A model generated the notes under the pieces. The model saw only the letters and a list, made by a program, of their open reading frames with translations, searched no databases and was not told the DNA's origin. From positions 1,812,501-1,876,500 of the forward strand of contig CP119318.1 in the NCBI GenBank assembly GCA_029203105.1: a stretch of DNA of 64,000 bases. The letters run 5' to 3'. This DNA is from Candidatus Kaistia colombiensis. GTDB taxonomy: Bacteria > Pseudomonadota > Alphaproteobacteria > Rhizobiales > Kaistiaceae. The translations under genes and the position numbers were made by a program. Positions 18,896 to 27,492 of the stretch are shown here, one piece after another (the stretch's first letter is position 1; each line of letters starts with the position of its first letter).

Positions 18896-18905
18896 ACTAG
18901 AGTCG
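18896..18905. promoter_or_regulatory. Small palindrome in the divergent transporter/UxaA control region
   Basis: GACT-AG-AGTC, a perfect inverted repeat directly after a T-rich stretch (about 18880-18892), roughly 50 nt before the UxaA start. Its CTAG core resembles the palindrome at 13787-13800. Confidence 0.35.
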
Positions 18906-18956
18906 ATCTAACATGATTGATTGATGCACGCAATAACCATTTTAACGGAAATGATC

Positions 18957-20494
18957 ATGTCGCTGCCGGCGCCGTCATCCCCTGCGATCCAGCTCAACCC
19001 GCAAGACAATGTGAGCGTCGCGCGCACGGTCATTCCCCGCCGGCACCCTGCTGCCCGGCAGCAATGTCGTGGCGCGGAACGAGATTCCCTCCGGCCACAA
19101 GATCTCGATCCAGCCGATCGAGGCGGGCGAGCCGGTGCTGAAATATGGCCAGGTGATCGGCACGGCGAGCGCCGCGATCCAGCCGGGCGAGCATGTGCAT
19201 CTGCATAATCTCGCCATGCAGGAGAGCGACGTCACGCACGACTTCGCCGCCGACGCGCGCCCGACGCCGCTGCTGCCGGAGGCCGAGCGGCGCACCTTCG
19301 AGGGCTATGTCCGCGCCAATGGCGACGTCGGCACCCGCAACTATATCGGCATCGTCACCTCGGTGAACTGCTCGGCCACCGTGTCGCGCGCCATCGCCGA
19401 CGCCTTCAATCGGGGCGGGCGCGCTGGACGCCTTCGAGAATGTCGATGGCGTCGTCGCGCTGACCCATGGCACCGGCTGCGCCATCTCGACCAAGTCCGA
19501 GGGCTACACCTACCTGACCCGCACGCTGAGCGGTTATGCCAAGCACCCGAACTTCGCCGGCATCCTGATGATCGGGCTCGGCTGCGAGACCAACCAGATC
19601 GAGCCGATCTCGAGAAGTTCGGCCTGGAGCCGGGTCCCTGCTGCGCACCATGACGATCCAGCGCCTGGCGGCGCGCGCAAGACGGTCGAGATCGCCTCCG
19701 ACATCATCCGCGAGATGCTGCCGATCGCCAATGCCGCCAGGCGCACGACCGTGCCGCTGTCGGGGCTGAAGCTGGCGCTGCAATGCGGCGGCTCCGACGG
19801 CTATTCCGGCATTTCGGCCAACCCGGCGCTCGGCTATGCCGCCGATCTGATCGTCCGCACGGCGGCACCGCCGTGCTCAGCGAGACGCCGGAAATCTACG
19901 GCGCCGAGCACCTGCTGACCCGCCGCGCGGTGACGCCGGCGGTGGCGCAGAAGCTGGTCGACCGCATCGAATGGTGGCGCGACTACACCGAGCGCAACGG
20001 CGCGGAACTCAACAACAATCCGTCCCACGGCAACAAGGCAGGCGGCCTCACCACCATCCTGGAGAAGTCGCTCGGCGCGGTCGCCAAGGGCGGCACCATG
20101 CCGCTCGAGGCGGTCTATGAATATGCCGAGCCGATCGACCGACCGGGCTTTGTGTTCATGGACACGCCCGGCTACGATCCGGTCGCGGTAACGGGCCAGG
20201 TCGCGGGCGGCTGCAACGTCATCGTCTTCACCACGGGTCGCGGTTCCGTCTCCGGGTTCAAGCCTGCGCCGTGCATCAAGGTCGCCACCAACAGCGAGAT
20301 GTACGAGCACATGCAGGAGGACATGGACGTCAACTGCGGCGGCATCGTCACGGGCGACGACACGATCGAGGCGGCCGGGCAGCGCATCTTCGAGGCGGTC
20401 ATCGCGACCGCGTCGGGGCAAGTACACCCTCAGCGAGGATTTCGGGTTTGGCGACAACGAGTTCGTGCCATGGCAAATCGGCGCGGTGACCTGA
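18957..20494 (+). CDS. UxaA-family hexonate (altronate/galactarate-type) dehydratase, frame broken
   Basis: A dehydratase of about 510 codons. The N-terminal SAF domain (VARNEIPSGHKISIQPI, GEHVHLHNLAM) is followed by the catalytic UxaA region (GYVRANGDVGTRNYIGIVTS, THGTGCAISTKSEGYTYL, MIGLGCETNQIEPI, LALQCGGSDGYSGISANPAL, NPSHGNKAGGLTTILEKSLG, VFTTGRGSVSG). These enzymes remove water from a sugar acid to give a 2-keto-3-deoxy acid. Single-base errors occur near 19035, 19423, 19612, 19638, 19667, 19857 and 20418. Correcting the last gives an end of FVPWQIGAVT with TGA at 20494. ATG 18957 follows CGGAA. Whether the substrate is altronate, galactarate or another hexonate is open. Confidence 0.78.
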
Positions 20495-21495
20495 CGGTCG
20501 CGCGAAAAGGACAGGGTGCGGGCGGCGGCGTCGATCGCACGCCCGCCTATGCCTCGATCACCGAGAGGCTGCGCCGCGGCATCGAGAGCGGCGGCCTGCC
20601 CGAAGGCGCGGTGCTGCTGGAAGGGCCGCTCGCCGCGATCTTCGGATCGAGCCGCTCGCCGGTGAAGCAGGCGCTGGCGCGGCTGGAGGAGGAGGGGCTG
20701 CTCAGCCGCTTCGACGGCCGCGGCCTGCTCGTGGGCGCTGCCGGCGAGCCGAAGCGCCTCAAGATCACCGCCGAAATGTTCGACATGGACGCCGACGCCA
20801 TGCCGGCGACCAAGGCCTTCGCCTGGCAGTCGCTCTATTATGAATTCGAGCGCGAGGTCATCCTGCGCTCGGTCTTCGGCCGCTTCCGCGTCAACGAACT
20901 GGCGCTGGCCCGCCATTTCGACGTCGGCCGCACCGTGGCGCGCGACCTGCTGATCCATGCGCAGCAGGTCGGCATCGTCGCCAAGGGCGAGAAATCGCAC
21001 TGGTGGATCGTGCCGCTCGACGAGGCGCGCTTCCAGGACCTCTATGATCTGCGCATCCTGCTCGAACCGGCGGCGCTGGAGACGGCGGTCGGCGCCATTC
21101 CCTCGCCGGTGCTGGCGGCGATGGCGGGACGCCTGCAGGACGGCATCAACGGCGCGGGCGACGCCGGCATCGCCGAGCTCGACGTGCTGGAGGAGGAGCT
21201 GCATATCGGCTGCCTCTCCTATGGCCGCAATTCCGAGATCGTCGAGGCGCTGAAGCGCACGCGCTGCATCCTGGTTTCCGGCAAGCATTTCCAGGTCGCG
21301 CTGCAGCGGCAGCCCTATTTCGATTCCTTCATGGAAGAGCATCTGGAGATCCTGCAGGCGATCGGCCGGCAGGATGTGAACGGCGCCAAGCACTTGCTGC
21401 GCGCCCATCTCGAAGCCTCCAGCGAGAAGGCGGCCGAGCGGCTCGCGGCTTTCCGCGCCACCCATCCGGTTTCGCCGACCTCCTATTTCGTCTAG
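20470..21495 (+). CDS. GntR/FCD-family regulator with two winged-helix regions
   Basis: A 341-residue regulator overlapping the end of the UxaA gene by 25 nt. The first winged helix is at about 20-80 (YASITERLRRGIESG, SSRSPVKQALARLEEEGLLS). A second lies at about 120-175 (FGRFRVNELALARHFDVGRT, VARDLLIHAQQVGIV). The FCD domain follows from about 185 (FQDLYDLRILLEPAALETAV, later FMEEHLEILQAIGRQDVNGA). Ordinary FCD regulators are 220-250 residues with one winged helix, so the extra domain is unusual. ATG 20470 is the only reasonable start in frame. Its position suggests control of the sugar-acid genes and the second transporter. Confidence 0.8.
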   Translation: MANRRGDLTVARKGQGAGGGVDRTPAYASITERLRRGIESGGLPEGAVLLEGPLAAIFGSSRSPVKQALARLEEEGLLSRFDGRGLLVGAAGEPKRLKITAEMFDMDADAMPATKAFAWQSLYYEFEREVILRSVFGRFRVNELALARHFDVGRTVARDLLIHAQQVGIVAKGEKSHWWIVPLDEARFQDLYDLRILLEPAALETAVGAIPSPVLAAMAGRLQDGINGAGDAGIAELDVLEEELHIGCLSYGRNSEIVEALKRTRCILVSGKHFQVALQRQPYFDSFMEEHLEILQAIGRQDVNGAKHLLRAHLEASSEKAAERLAAFRATHPVSPTSYFV

Positions 21496-21687
21496 CCCGA
21501 TCGCGGCGCGCCCTATTCCAACGTCGATTATACGCCTTACGAAGGAATGACGTTGCGTCGTCGGCCAACAACAACCATTCTGCGCGGCACCGTCGTCTGG
21601 GACGATGGTACCTATGCGGGATCCGCTGGCGCGGGGCAGTTCCTTCGTTGTGAACGCCCGCGGCCGGCAAGGCCCACGCGCCCCTGA
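21496..21687 (+). pseudogene. C-terminal remnant of a hydantoinase/dihydropyrimidinase-type amidohydrolase
   Basis: Directly after the GntR stop, an open frame without a start codon reads APYSNVDYTPYEGMTLR, then TTTILRGTVVWDDGTYAG and GAGQFLRCERP before TGA at 21685-21687. SNVDYTPYEG followed by a ILRG(T/R)VVxxDG strand and GxGxFL is the conserved C-terminus of cyclic amidohydrolases (dihydropyrimidinase, D-hydantoinase, allantoinase). The rest of the gene, more than 1.2 kb, is absent; its place is taken by the GntR gene. It is therefore a scar of a deletion or replacement next to an existing amidohydrolase gene. Confidence 0.7.
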
Positions 21688-21931
21688 AAAGGCGCGCTGT
21701 TCCGGTGTATTCGGGGGGAGATGCCGGAGCGGGGGTAGGGGGCAGCGTCTGACGCTCGCCCCCTCCCTCGGGCGACACGACGCTTGTTTGCCGGCTTGCC
21801 GGCGAGGCTTCCGCATCCGTCCCGGCTGTGCAATCGTTCGCAATCGGGGACAATCGGGGGATTCCGGATCATGACGGCCAGGCAGTCGGTGGCGACAGGC
21901 GCGGGAATGGCGTTTGGGGACGGTGCACGCC

Positions 21932-23069
21932 ATGCCGTTTGATCTCATTCTGGCGAACGGCCGGGTCATCGATCCGTCCCAGGGCATCGACCGCGTGACC
22001 GACGTCGCCTTTGCCGGCGGCAAGGTGGCGGCGATCGGCGACAATCTCGCCGCCGCCGGTGCGGACCGGCGCGATGTCGCCGGCCAGATCGTCACGCCCG
22101 GCCTGATCGACCTGCACACCCATGTCTACTGGGGCGGCACCTCGCTCGGCGTCGATGCCGAGGACTACGCCCGGCAAAGCGCGGGTGACGACCAGCGTCG
22201 ATACCGGCAGCGCCGGCCCCGGCAACTTCCCGGGCTTTCGCAAGCATGTGATCGAGCCGAGCGCGGTCCGCATCCTCGCCTATCTGCATGTCTCCTTCGC
22301 CGGCATCTACGCCTTCTCCAACCGTATCATGGTCGGCGAAAGCCACGACATGCGGCTGATGGCGGCGCAGGATGCGGTCGAAGTGGCGGATGCCAATCGC
22401 GATGTCGTCGTCGGCATCAAGGTGCGAATCGGCCGCCATGCCAGCGGTGACAGCGGCATCGCCCCGCTCGACATCGCGCTGCAGGTTTCCGACGAGCTCG
22501 GCATGCCGATGATGGTGCATATCGACGAGCCGCCGCCCTCCTACGAGGCGGTCGTCGACCGGCTGCGGCCGGGCGACGTGCTGACCCACTGCTTCCGCCC
22601 GTTCCCCAACGCGCCGATCACCGGCAAGGGCAAGATCAAGCCGGAAGTGCTCGCGGCGCGCGAGCGCGGCGTCATTTTCGATATCGGTCACGGCATGGGC
22701 TCGTTCTCCTGGAAGACGGCCCGCGCCATGCTGGAGCAGGGCTTCGCGCCCGATACGATTTCCTCGGACGTCCACGCGCTCTGCATCGACGGCCCGGCCT
22801 TCGACCAGGTCACCACGCTGTCGAAGTTCCTCCATCTCGGCATGCCGCTCGGCGAAGTGATCGCCGCTTCGACACTCAACGCCGCCAAGGCGCTCGGCCG
22901 GCCGGAGCTCGGCACGCTGAAGCCCGGCAGTCCCGGCGACGCCAGCATCCTGTCGATCCGCAACGGTCAGTTCCCGCTGGAGGATTCGCGAAACGGCATC
23001 GTCACGGCGGAGGAACGCATCTTCGCGGATGGCGTCGTCGTCGCCGGCCGGTGGTGGCATTCGAACTGA
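21932..23069 (+). CDS. Amidohydrolase/deacetylase-family metallohydrolase, one frameshift
   Basis: A metal-dependent hydrolase of about 379 codons. The N-terminus has the urease-like strand FDLILANGRVIDPSQGID and metal motif VTPGLIDLHTHVYWGG. After the break: SVDTGSAGPGNFPGFRKHVI, VVVGIKVRIG (likely carbamylated-lysine strand), MVHIDEP, VLTHCFRPFPNAPI and FDIGHGMGSFSWKTARAML, SSDVHALCIDGP. This is the EF_0837/AHA_3915 group of unknown substrate, often annotated amidohydrolase/deacetylase. One extra C near 22170 splits the frame; removing it gives AGKARVTTSVDTG. ATG 21932 is chosen; a GTG at 21923 is possible. Confidence 0.8.
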
Positions 23070-23561
23070 GGCGGGTGAACAGCGGCTAGATCAACGGCAG
23101 ACGCTGCCCGGATTTAGTTTTGCTGAACAAATAAGTCTCGATCCGAATAGGCTCACCGCGCATTTTTCGTCGCATCTGGCAAGAAGAAAGAAATCGCTTG
23201 GCAGAAACCGCCCGGGCGACACATGATCGAGAACCAGACGCGGGGTCAGCCTTCAGGATCGGATGTCGTTCAGGTCCTGGGGCAAGTCCATTAACGCGCC
23301 GGTAAGCGCAAGGCTCGGCTTGTCCGGGTGAAGCAGAGGAGGGGGGGCTGCCGCACGAGCCGTATCTTCGGCTCGACGCTCGTTCGTGAGGCTGGATTTT
23401 CACGACGAGGTCATCCGGCAAGGGTGACGTTTCATTCTGCTTGGACGGTTGCGCGGGGAACCAAAACAATAGCGCCGTCGTCCGCAGCGGAATTCAAGGA
23501 TACATGAGCCTCTACCTAGTTCGTTCAATATTCACAACGTGAATACGACAGGATCAGCTGA
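23070..23561. other. Gene-free region before the sugar ABC operon
   Basis: A 492-nt gap, more AT-rich than its surroundings on both flanks. I found no protein with recognisable features; the longest minus-strand frame (23086-23469) looks random. The right end carries the TATTCAC palindrome at 23530-23546 and should hold the promoter of the sugar importer. Confidence 0.5.
23530..23546 (+). promoter_or_regulatory. Perfect operator-like palindrome before the sugar ABC operon
   Basis: TATTCAC-AAC-GTGAATA, a perfect 7-3-7 inverted repeat ending 15 nt before the binding-protein ATG. At this position a bound repressor would block transcription or occlude initiation. No LacI-type gene is adjacent, so the regulator is unknown. 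Confidence 0.55.
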
Positions 23562-24800
23562 ATGTACCAAATCAAAAAAAGCAGGGTTCTCGGTTTGTTG
23601 GCTGGCGCCGCCGTCATGCTTGGCGCGTCGTCGGGCGCGCAGGCGGAGACGATCCGCGTCGTGCTCGGCTATTACAGCGCCGCGACGCAGGGCTTGTTCG
23701 AGGACATGGCCAAGGACTTCATGGCCAAGCACCCGGGCGACGAGGTCAAGATCGAGGTTATCCAGTGGGACAACCTCCAGCAGCGCCTGACCACCGACAT
23801 CGCCGGCGGCACCGAGCCGGACATCTCGATGATCGGCACGCGCTGGCTGGTCGACTATGTCAAGAACGACATCGCCGAGCCGCTCGACGGCTATATGACG
23901 CCGGAATTCAAGAGCGGCTTCATTGAATCCTTCCTCTCGCCCTCGACCTTCGACGGCCAGATGTACGGCCTGCCGGTCGCCGCGTCCGCGCGCGCCATGT
24001 ATTACAACAAGGACCTTCTGGCCAAGGCCGGCGTCAACGAGCCGCCGACCAACTGGGACGGCGTCGTCGACACGGCAAGGAAGATCAAGGCGCTCGGCAC
24101 CGACGCCTATGGCTTCGCGCTGCAGGGCAAGGAAATCGAGACCGACGCCTATTGGTACTATTCGCTCTGGACCCATGGCGGCGACATCCTCAAGGACGGC
24201 AAGTCCGGCGTCGCCAGCCCCGAGGCGGTCAAGGCGTTGACCCTCTACAAGTCGATGATCGACGAAGGCTTGACCGAGCCCGATCCGAGCGGCCTCAACC
24301 GTCAGGACATCGAACGCCTGTTCAAGCAGGGCCGTATCGGCATGATCCTGACCGGCCCCTGGCTGCGCGGCCAGATCAAGGCCGATGCCCCGACGCTCAA
24401 CTATGCGCTGTCGACCATTCCCGAAGGCAGCACGAAGGCGACCTATGGCGTCACCGACACGCTGATGGTCTTCAAGTCGAGCAAGAACAAAGAGCTCGCC
24501 ATGAAGTTCCTGACGGAGACGGCCTTCAGTCCGAAATGGCGCATCGAGTTCTCGACCAAGGAAGGCTTCCTGCCCGTCATGAAGGAAGAGGCGGCCGCGC
24601 CCGTCTTCGCCAATGATCCGCAGCTCAAGGCCTTCACCGACATGCTGCCCTATGCCCATTTCGCCCCGCCGGTGGCGAATTGGGAGCAGATGGTCGACGC
24701 GGTGATTGCCTCGCTCCAGAAGGTCTATATCGGTCAGGCCCAGCCGGAAGCCGCCCTGCAGGAAGCCGCGGCGACGATCGATGGCCTTATCCAGCAGTAG
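23562..24800 (+). CDS. Sugar ABC transporter, periplasmic binding protein
   Basis: A 412-residue family 1 extracellular binding protein. The signal peptide is residues 1-28 (MYQIKKSRVLGLLAGAAVML, cleavage after AQA). ETIRVVLGYYS begins the mature chain; DISMIGTRWLVDYVKNDIAE PLDGYM and MYGLPVAASARAMYYNKDLL are the typical ligand-cleft segments, with MILTGPWLRGQIKA later. AGGA precedes the ATG. The two permease genes follow by overlap, but no ATPase gene does. A monosaccharide, oligosaccharide or polyol is the expected ligand. Confidence 0.9.
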   Translation: MYQIKKSRVLGLLAGAAVMLGASSGAQAETIRVVLGYYSAATQGLFEDMAKDFMAKHPGDEVKIEVIQWDNLQQRLTTDIAGGTEPDISMIGTRWLVDYVKNDIAEPLDGYMTPEFKSGFIESFLSPSTFDGQMYGLPVAASARAMYYNKDLLAKAGVNEPPTNWDGVVDTARKIKALGTDAYGFALQGKEIETDAYWYYSLWTHGGDILKDGKSGVASPEAVKALTLYKSMIDEGLTEPDPSGLNRQDIERLFKQGRIGMILTGPWLRGQIKADAPTLNYALSTIPEGSTKATYGVTDTLMVFKSSKNKELAMKFLTETAFSPKWRIEFSTKEGFLPVMKEEAAAPVFANDPQLKAFTDMLPYAHFAPPVANWEQMVDAVIASLQKVYIGQAQPEAALQEAAATIDGLIQQ

Positions 24801-25746
24801 TGCCGGCAAGGCACCGGAGGCGGGCGTCGGAAGCGCGAAGAGTCGCGCCACGACGTCCCCCAACGGCAAGATAGGGCGCGCCAGCGCGCCCTATCTTCTC
24901 ATCCTCCCTTCCATCCTGTTCGCCTTCTGGATCATCGGCTATCCGATCTACGACATGGCCAACATGTCGGTGCATGCGGTGAACCGCTTTGGCAAGACGG
25001 CGGCCTTCAACGATTTCGCCAATTACCAGCGCCTGTTCTCGCACCAGCTGTTCATCGGCTGCCTGATCCGCACGCTCGTCTGGACGGTATTCGTCGTCGG
25101 CGGCACGGTGCTGCTGTCGGTGCCGATCGCGCTGATCCTGAACGAGAAATTCTACGGCCGTACGCTGGCGCGCATTATCATCATGCTGCCATGGGCGGTA
25201 TCGCTGACCATGACCGGCATCGTCTGGCGCTGGTCGCTGAACGGCCAGTTCGGAATGGTCAACGCGACGCTGAGTCAGATGGGCCTGCTCGGCGCGCCGG
25301 TCGAATGGCTGGCGACCTCGACGACCGCTTTTCCGATCCTGATCGCCATCGGCATCCTGGTCTCGATCCCGTTCACGGTGACCGTCATCCTCGGCGGCCT
25401 CTCCTCGCTGCAGGCCGACGTATTCGAGGCGGCCAAGATCGACGGCGCGAGCGGCTGGCAGCGCTTCCGCTACCTGACGCTGCCGCTGATCCGGCCGTTC
25501 CTCAACATCGTGCTGGTGCTGAATTTCATCTACGTTTTCAACTCCTTCCCGCTGATCTGGGTGATGACGCAGGGCGATCCGGCCAACAGCACCGACATCC
25601 TGGTGACCTGGCTCTACAAGCTCGCCTTCCGCTATGGCGAACTGGGCATCGCCTCGGCGCTGTCGATCGTCATGTTCGGGATCTTGTTGGCGCTGACCAT
25701 CACCTATGCGGCGCTGGCCATGCGCAACGAGCGGAGCACGGTCTGA
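24781..25746 (+). CDS. Sugar ABC transporter, permease (MalF/UgpA type)
   Basis: A 321-residue permease with six predicted helices; the first is APYLLILPSILFAFWIIGYP. The coupling (EAA) loop is DVFEAAKIDGASGWQRFRYL TLPLIRPF (about 215-245). ATG 24781 lies inside the end of the binding-protein gene and gives a normal length; an earlier in-frame ATG at 24706 would add a basic, non-homologous extension. Confidence 0.9.
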   Translation: MALSSSSAGKAPEAGVGSAKSRATTSPNGKIGRASAPYLLILPSILFAFWIIGYPIYDMANMSVHAVNRFGKTAAFNDFANYQRLFSHQLFIGCLIRTLVWTVFVVGGTVLLSVPIALILNEKFYGRTLARIIIMLPWAVSLTMTGIVWRWSLNGQFGMVNATLSQMGLLGAPVEWLATSTTAFPILIAIGILVSIPFTVTVILGGLSSLQADVFEAAKIDGASGWQRFRYLTLPLIRPFLNIVLVLNFIYVFNSFPLIWVMTQGDPANSTDILVTWLYKLAFRYGELGIASALSIVMFGILLALTITYAALAMRNERSTV

Positions 25747-26576
25747 TGGAACATCCGGTTCGAAAATCCATCCTGATGTGGCTCTGCCTGTCGCCGCTGG
25801 TGATCCTGATCCTCTTTCCCTTCGCCGTCATGGTTTCGACGGCGGTGAAGCCGCGGGTCGAGGTGCTGATGTATCCGCCGACCTGGTTCCCGTCGGAGAT
25901 CCGGCTGCAGAACTTCGTCGACATGTGGCAGGCGACGCGTCTCGGCCCGGCGGTACTGAACAGCCTCATCGTCAGCATCGCAGCGACGCTGCTCTGCCTG
26001 CTCGTCGCCATTCCGGCCGCCTATGCGGCGGCGCGGATGCAGTTCACCGGCCGCAAGCTGTTCCGCCAGTTCCTTCTCGTCACCCAGATGCTGTCGCCGA
26101 TCGTGCTGGTGCTTGGCATCTTCCGCCTGATGGCGAAGATGGGCTTCGTCGACCAGCTGCCGGCGCTGGTGCTGGCCTATGTCGCCTTCAACCTCGCCTT
26201 CTCGGTCTGGATGCTGCAGGCCTATTTCCAGACCATTCCGAAGGAACTGGAAGAGGCGGCGACGCTGGACGGCGCCTCGATGGTGCAGCGGCTCTGGCGG
26301 ATCTTCCTGCCGCTGGCGACGCCGGCGATCGGCATTACCGCCGTGTTCATCTTCATCTATTGCTGGAACGAGTTCGTGCTGGCGATGACGCTGCTGCGGA
26401 CGCCGGAAAAGAGCACGCTGACCCTGCAGACCTTCTCGCTGGTCGGCGGCCGCTATCAGGTCGAGTGGGACCACGTCATGGCGGCGACGCTGGTCGCCAG
26501 CGTGCCCGTCGCCGTGATCTTCGCGCTGCTGCAACGCTCGCTGGTCAGCGGGCTGACGGTCGGCGCCGTGAAGTAA
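25746..26576 (+). CDS. Sugar ABC transporter, permease (MalG/UgpE type)
   Basis: A 276-residue inner-membrane permease. The ATG overlaps the stop of the preceding permease (TGATG). The first helix is WLCLSPLVILILFPFAVMV, the coupling loop is ELEEAATLDGASMVQRLWRI FLPLATP. It forms the channel with the 24781-25746 product. The operon then passes to an SDR gene 78 nt on rather than to an ATPase. Confidence 0.9.
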   Translation: MEHPVRKSILMWLCLSPLVILILFPFAVMVSTAVKPRVEVLMYPPTWFPSEIRLQNFVDMWQATRLGPAVLNSLIVSIAATLLCLLVAIPAAYAAARMQFTGRKLFRQFLLVTQMLSPIVLVLGIFRLMAKMGFVDQLPALVLAYVAFNLAFSVWMLQAYFQTIPKELEEAATLDGASMVQRLWRIFLPLATPAIGITAVFIFIYCWNEFVLAMTLLRTPEKSTLTLQTFSLVGGRYQVEWDHVMAATLVASVPVAVIFALLQRSLVSGLTVGAVK

Positions 26577-26654
26577 TTCCCCGCACGGACTGCGAATGGG
26601 TGGCGGGCTCCGGCCCGCCGCTTCCAACATGCCAAAAGAGAACCGGAGACCGAG

Positions 26655-27437
26655 ATGGGACTGAAGGATTGGTTCGGGCTGGAAGGCAAGCGGGCGCTGG
26701 TGACCGGAGCGAGCCGCGGCCTCGGCCGTGAAATGGCGCTGGCGCTGGCGGAAGCCGGCGCCGATGTCATCATCACCGGCCGCACGCAGGAAACGCTCGA
26801 CGCCACGGTGGCCGAGATCCGCGCGCTCGGCCGCCAGGCCTTTGGCGTGATGGCCGACATGGCCGAAGCCGTGCAGTGCGAAGCGGCCTGCCAGACGATC
26901 CTGAAGGAATACGGCCCCGTCGACATCCTGATCAACAATGTCGGCAACCGCATCGCCAGCATGCCGATCGTCGAGGAGACGCTCGAGACCTGGCAGCAAT
27001 CGCTCGACATGAACCTGACCAGCTGCTTTCTCGGCACCAAGATCTTCGGCGCCGCGATGCTGGAGCGCGGGCAGGGCGGCCGGATCATCAATATCGCCTC
27101 GATGAGCGGCCTGATCGCCAATCGCGGCATTGGCGGGCGCGACTACGAGACCGGCAAGGCGGCGGTGATCCACTTTACCCGCTGCGCCGCCGCCGACTGG
27201 GCCCCGCATGGCGTCACCGTCAATGCGATCTGCCCCGGCCTGTTCATGACCGACACCAACCGCAGCTGGAACGAGCGCCGGCCGGACGTGATCGAGGCCA
27301 TCGTCGCCCATATCCCGATGGGGCGGCCGGGCAATCCGCCGGAGATCGCGCCGCTCGCCGTCTATCTCGCCAGCCCCGCCGCCTCCTATGTCACCGGCGC
27401 CGCCTATGTCATAGATGGCGGCTACACCCTCTGGTAG
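26655..27437 (+). CDS. Short-chain dehydrogenase, gluconate 5-dehydrogenase-like
   Basis: A 260-residue classical SDR. The cofactor motif is TGASRGLGREMA (about 17-28), NNVG replaces the common NNAG, and the active site is Ser at IASMSG with Tyr-x-x-x-Lys as YETGKAA. The opening GLKDWFGLEGKRALVTG and C-terminus YVTGAAYVIDGGYT fit the gluconate/2-keto-gluconate dehydrogenase branch. It would oxidise a sugar acid or polyol delivered by the preceding importer. AACCGGAGACCGAG provides the ribosome site. Confidence 0.82.
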   Translation: MGLKDWFGLEGKRALVTGASRGLGREMALALAEAGADVIITGRTQETLDATVAEIRALGRQAFGVMADMAEAVQCEAACQTILKEYGPVDILINNVGNRIASMPIVEETLETWQQSLDMNLTSCFLGTKIFGAAMLERGQGGRIINIASMSGLIANRGIGGRDYETGKAAVIHFTRCAAADWAPHGVTVNAICPGLFMTDTNRSWNERRPDVIEAIVAHIPMGRPGNPPEIAPLAVYLASPAASYVTGAAYVIDGGYTLW

Positions 27438-27492
27438 TCTGCATCTCTAAGCCGGCTTAGCAGGCGGCAACATCGCGCTTCACGGAGATATC

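Noticed and set aside
19834..22119. A 761-codon minus-strand open frame across uxaA, gntR and the amidohydrolase start
   Set aside because: Antisense shadow. The opposite strand encodes conserved proteins throughout and this frame has no domain or start context.
24706..24780. N-terminal extension of the MalF-type permease
   Set aside because: The extra 25 residues are basic and lie inside the binding-protein coding region; ATG 24781 gives the family length.
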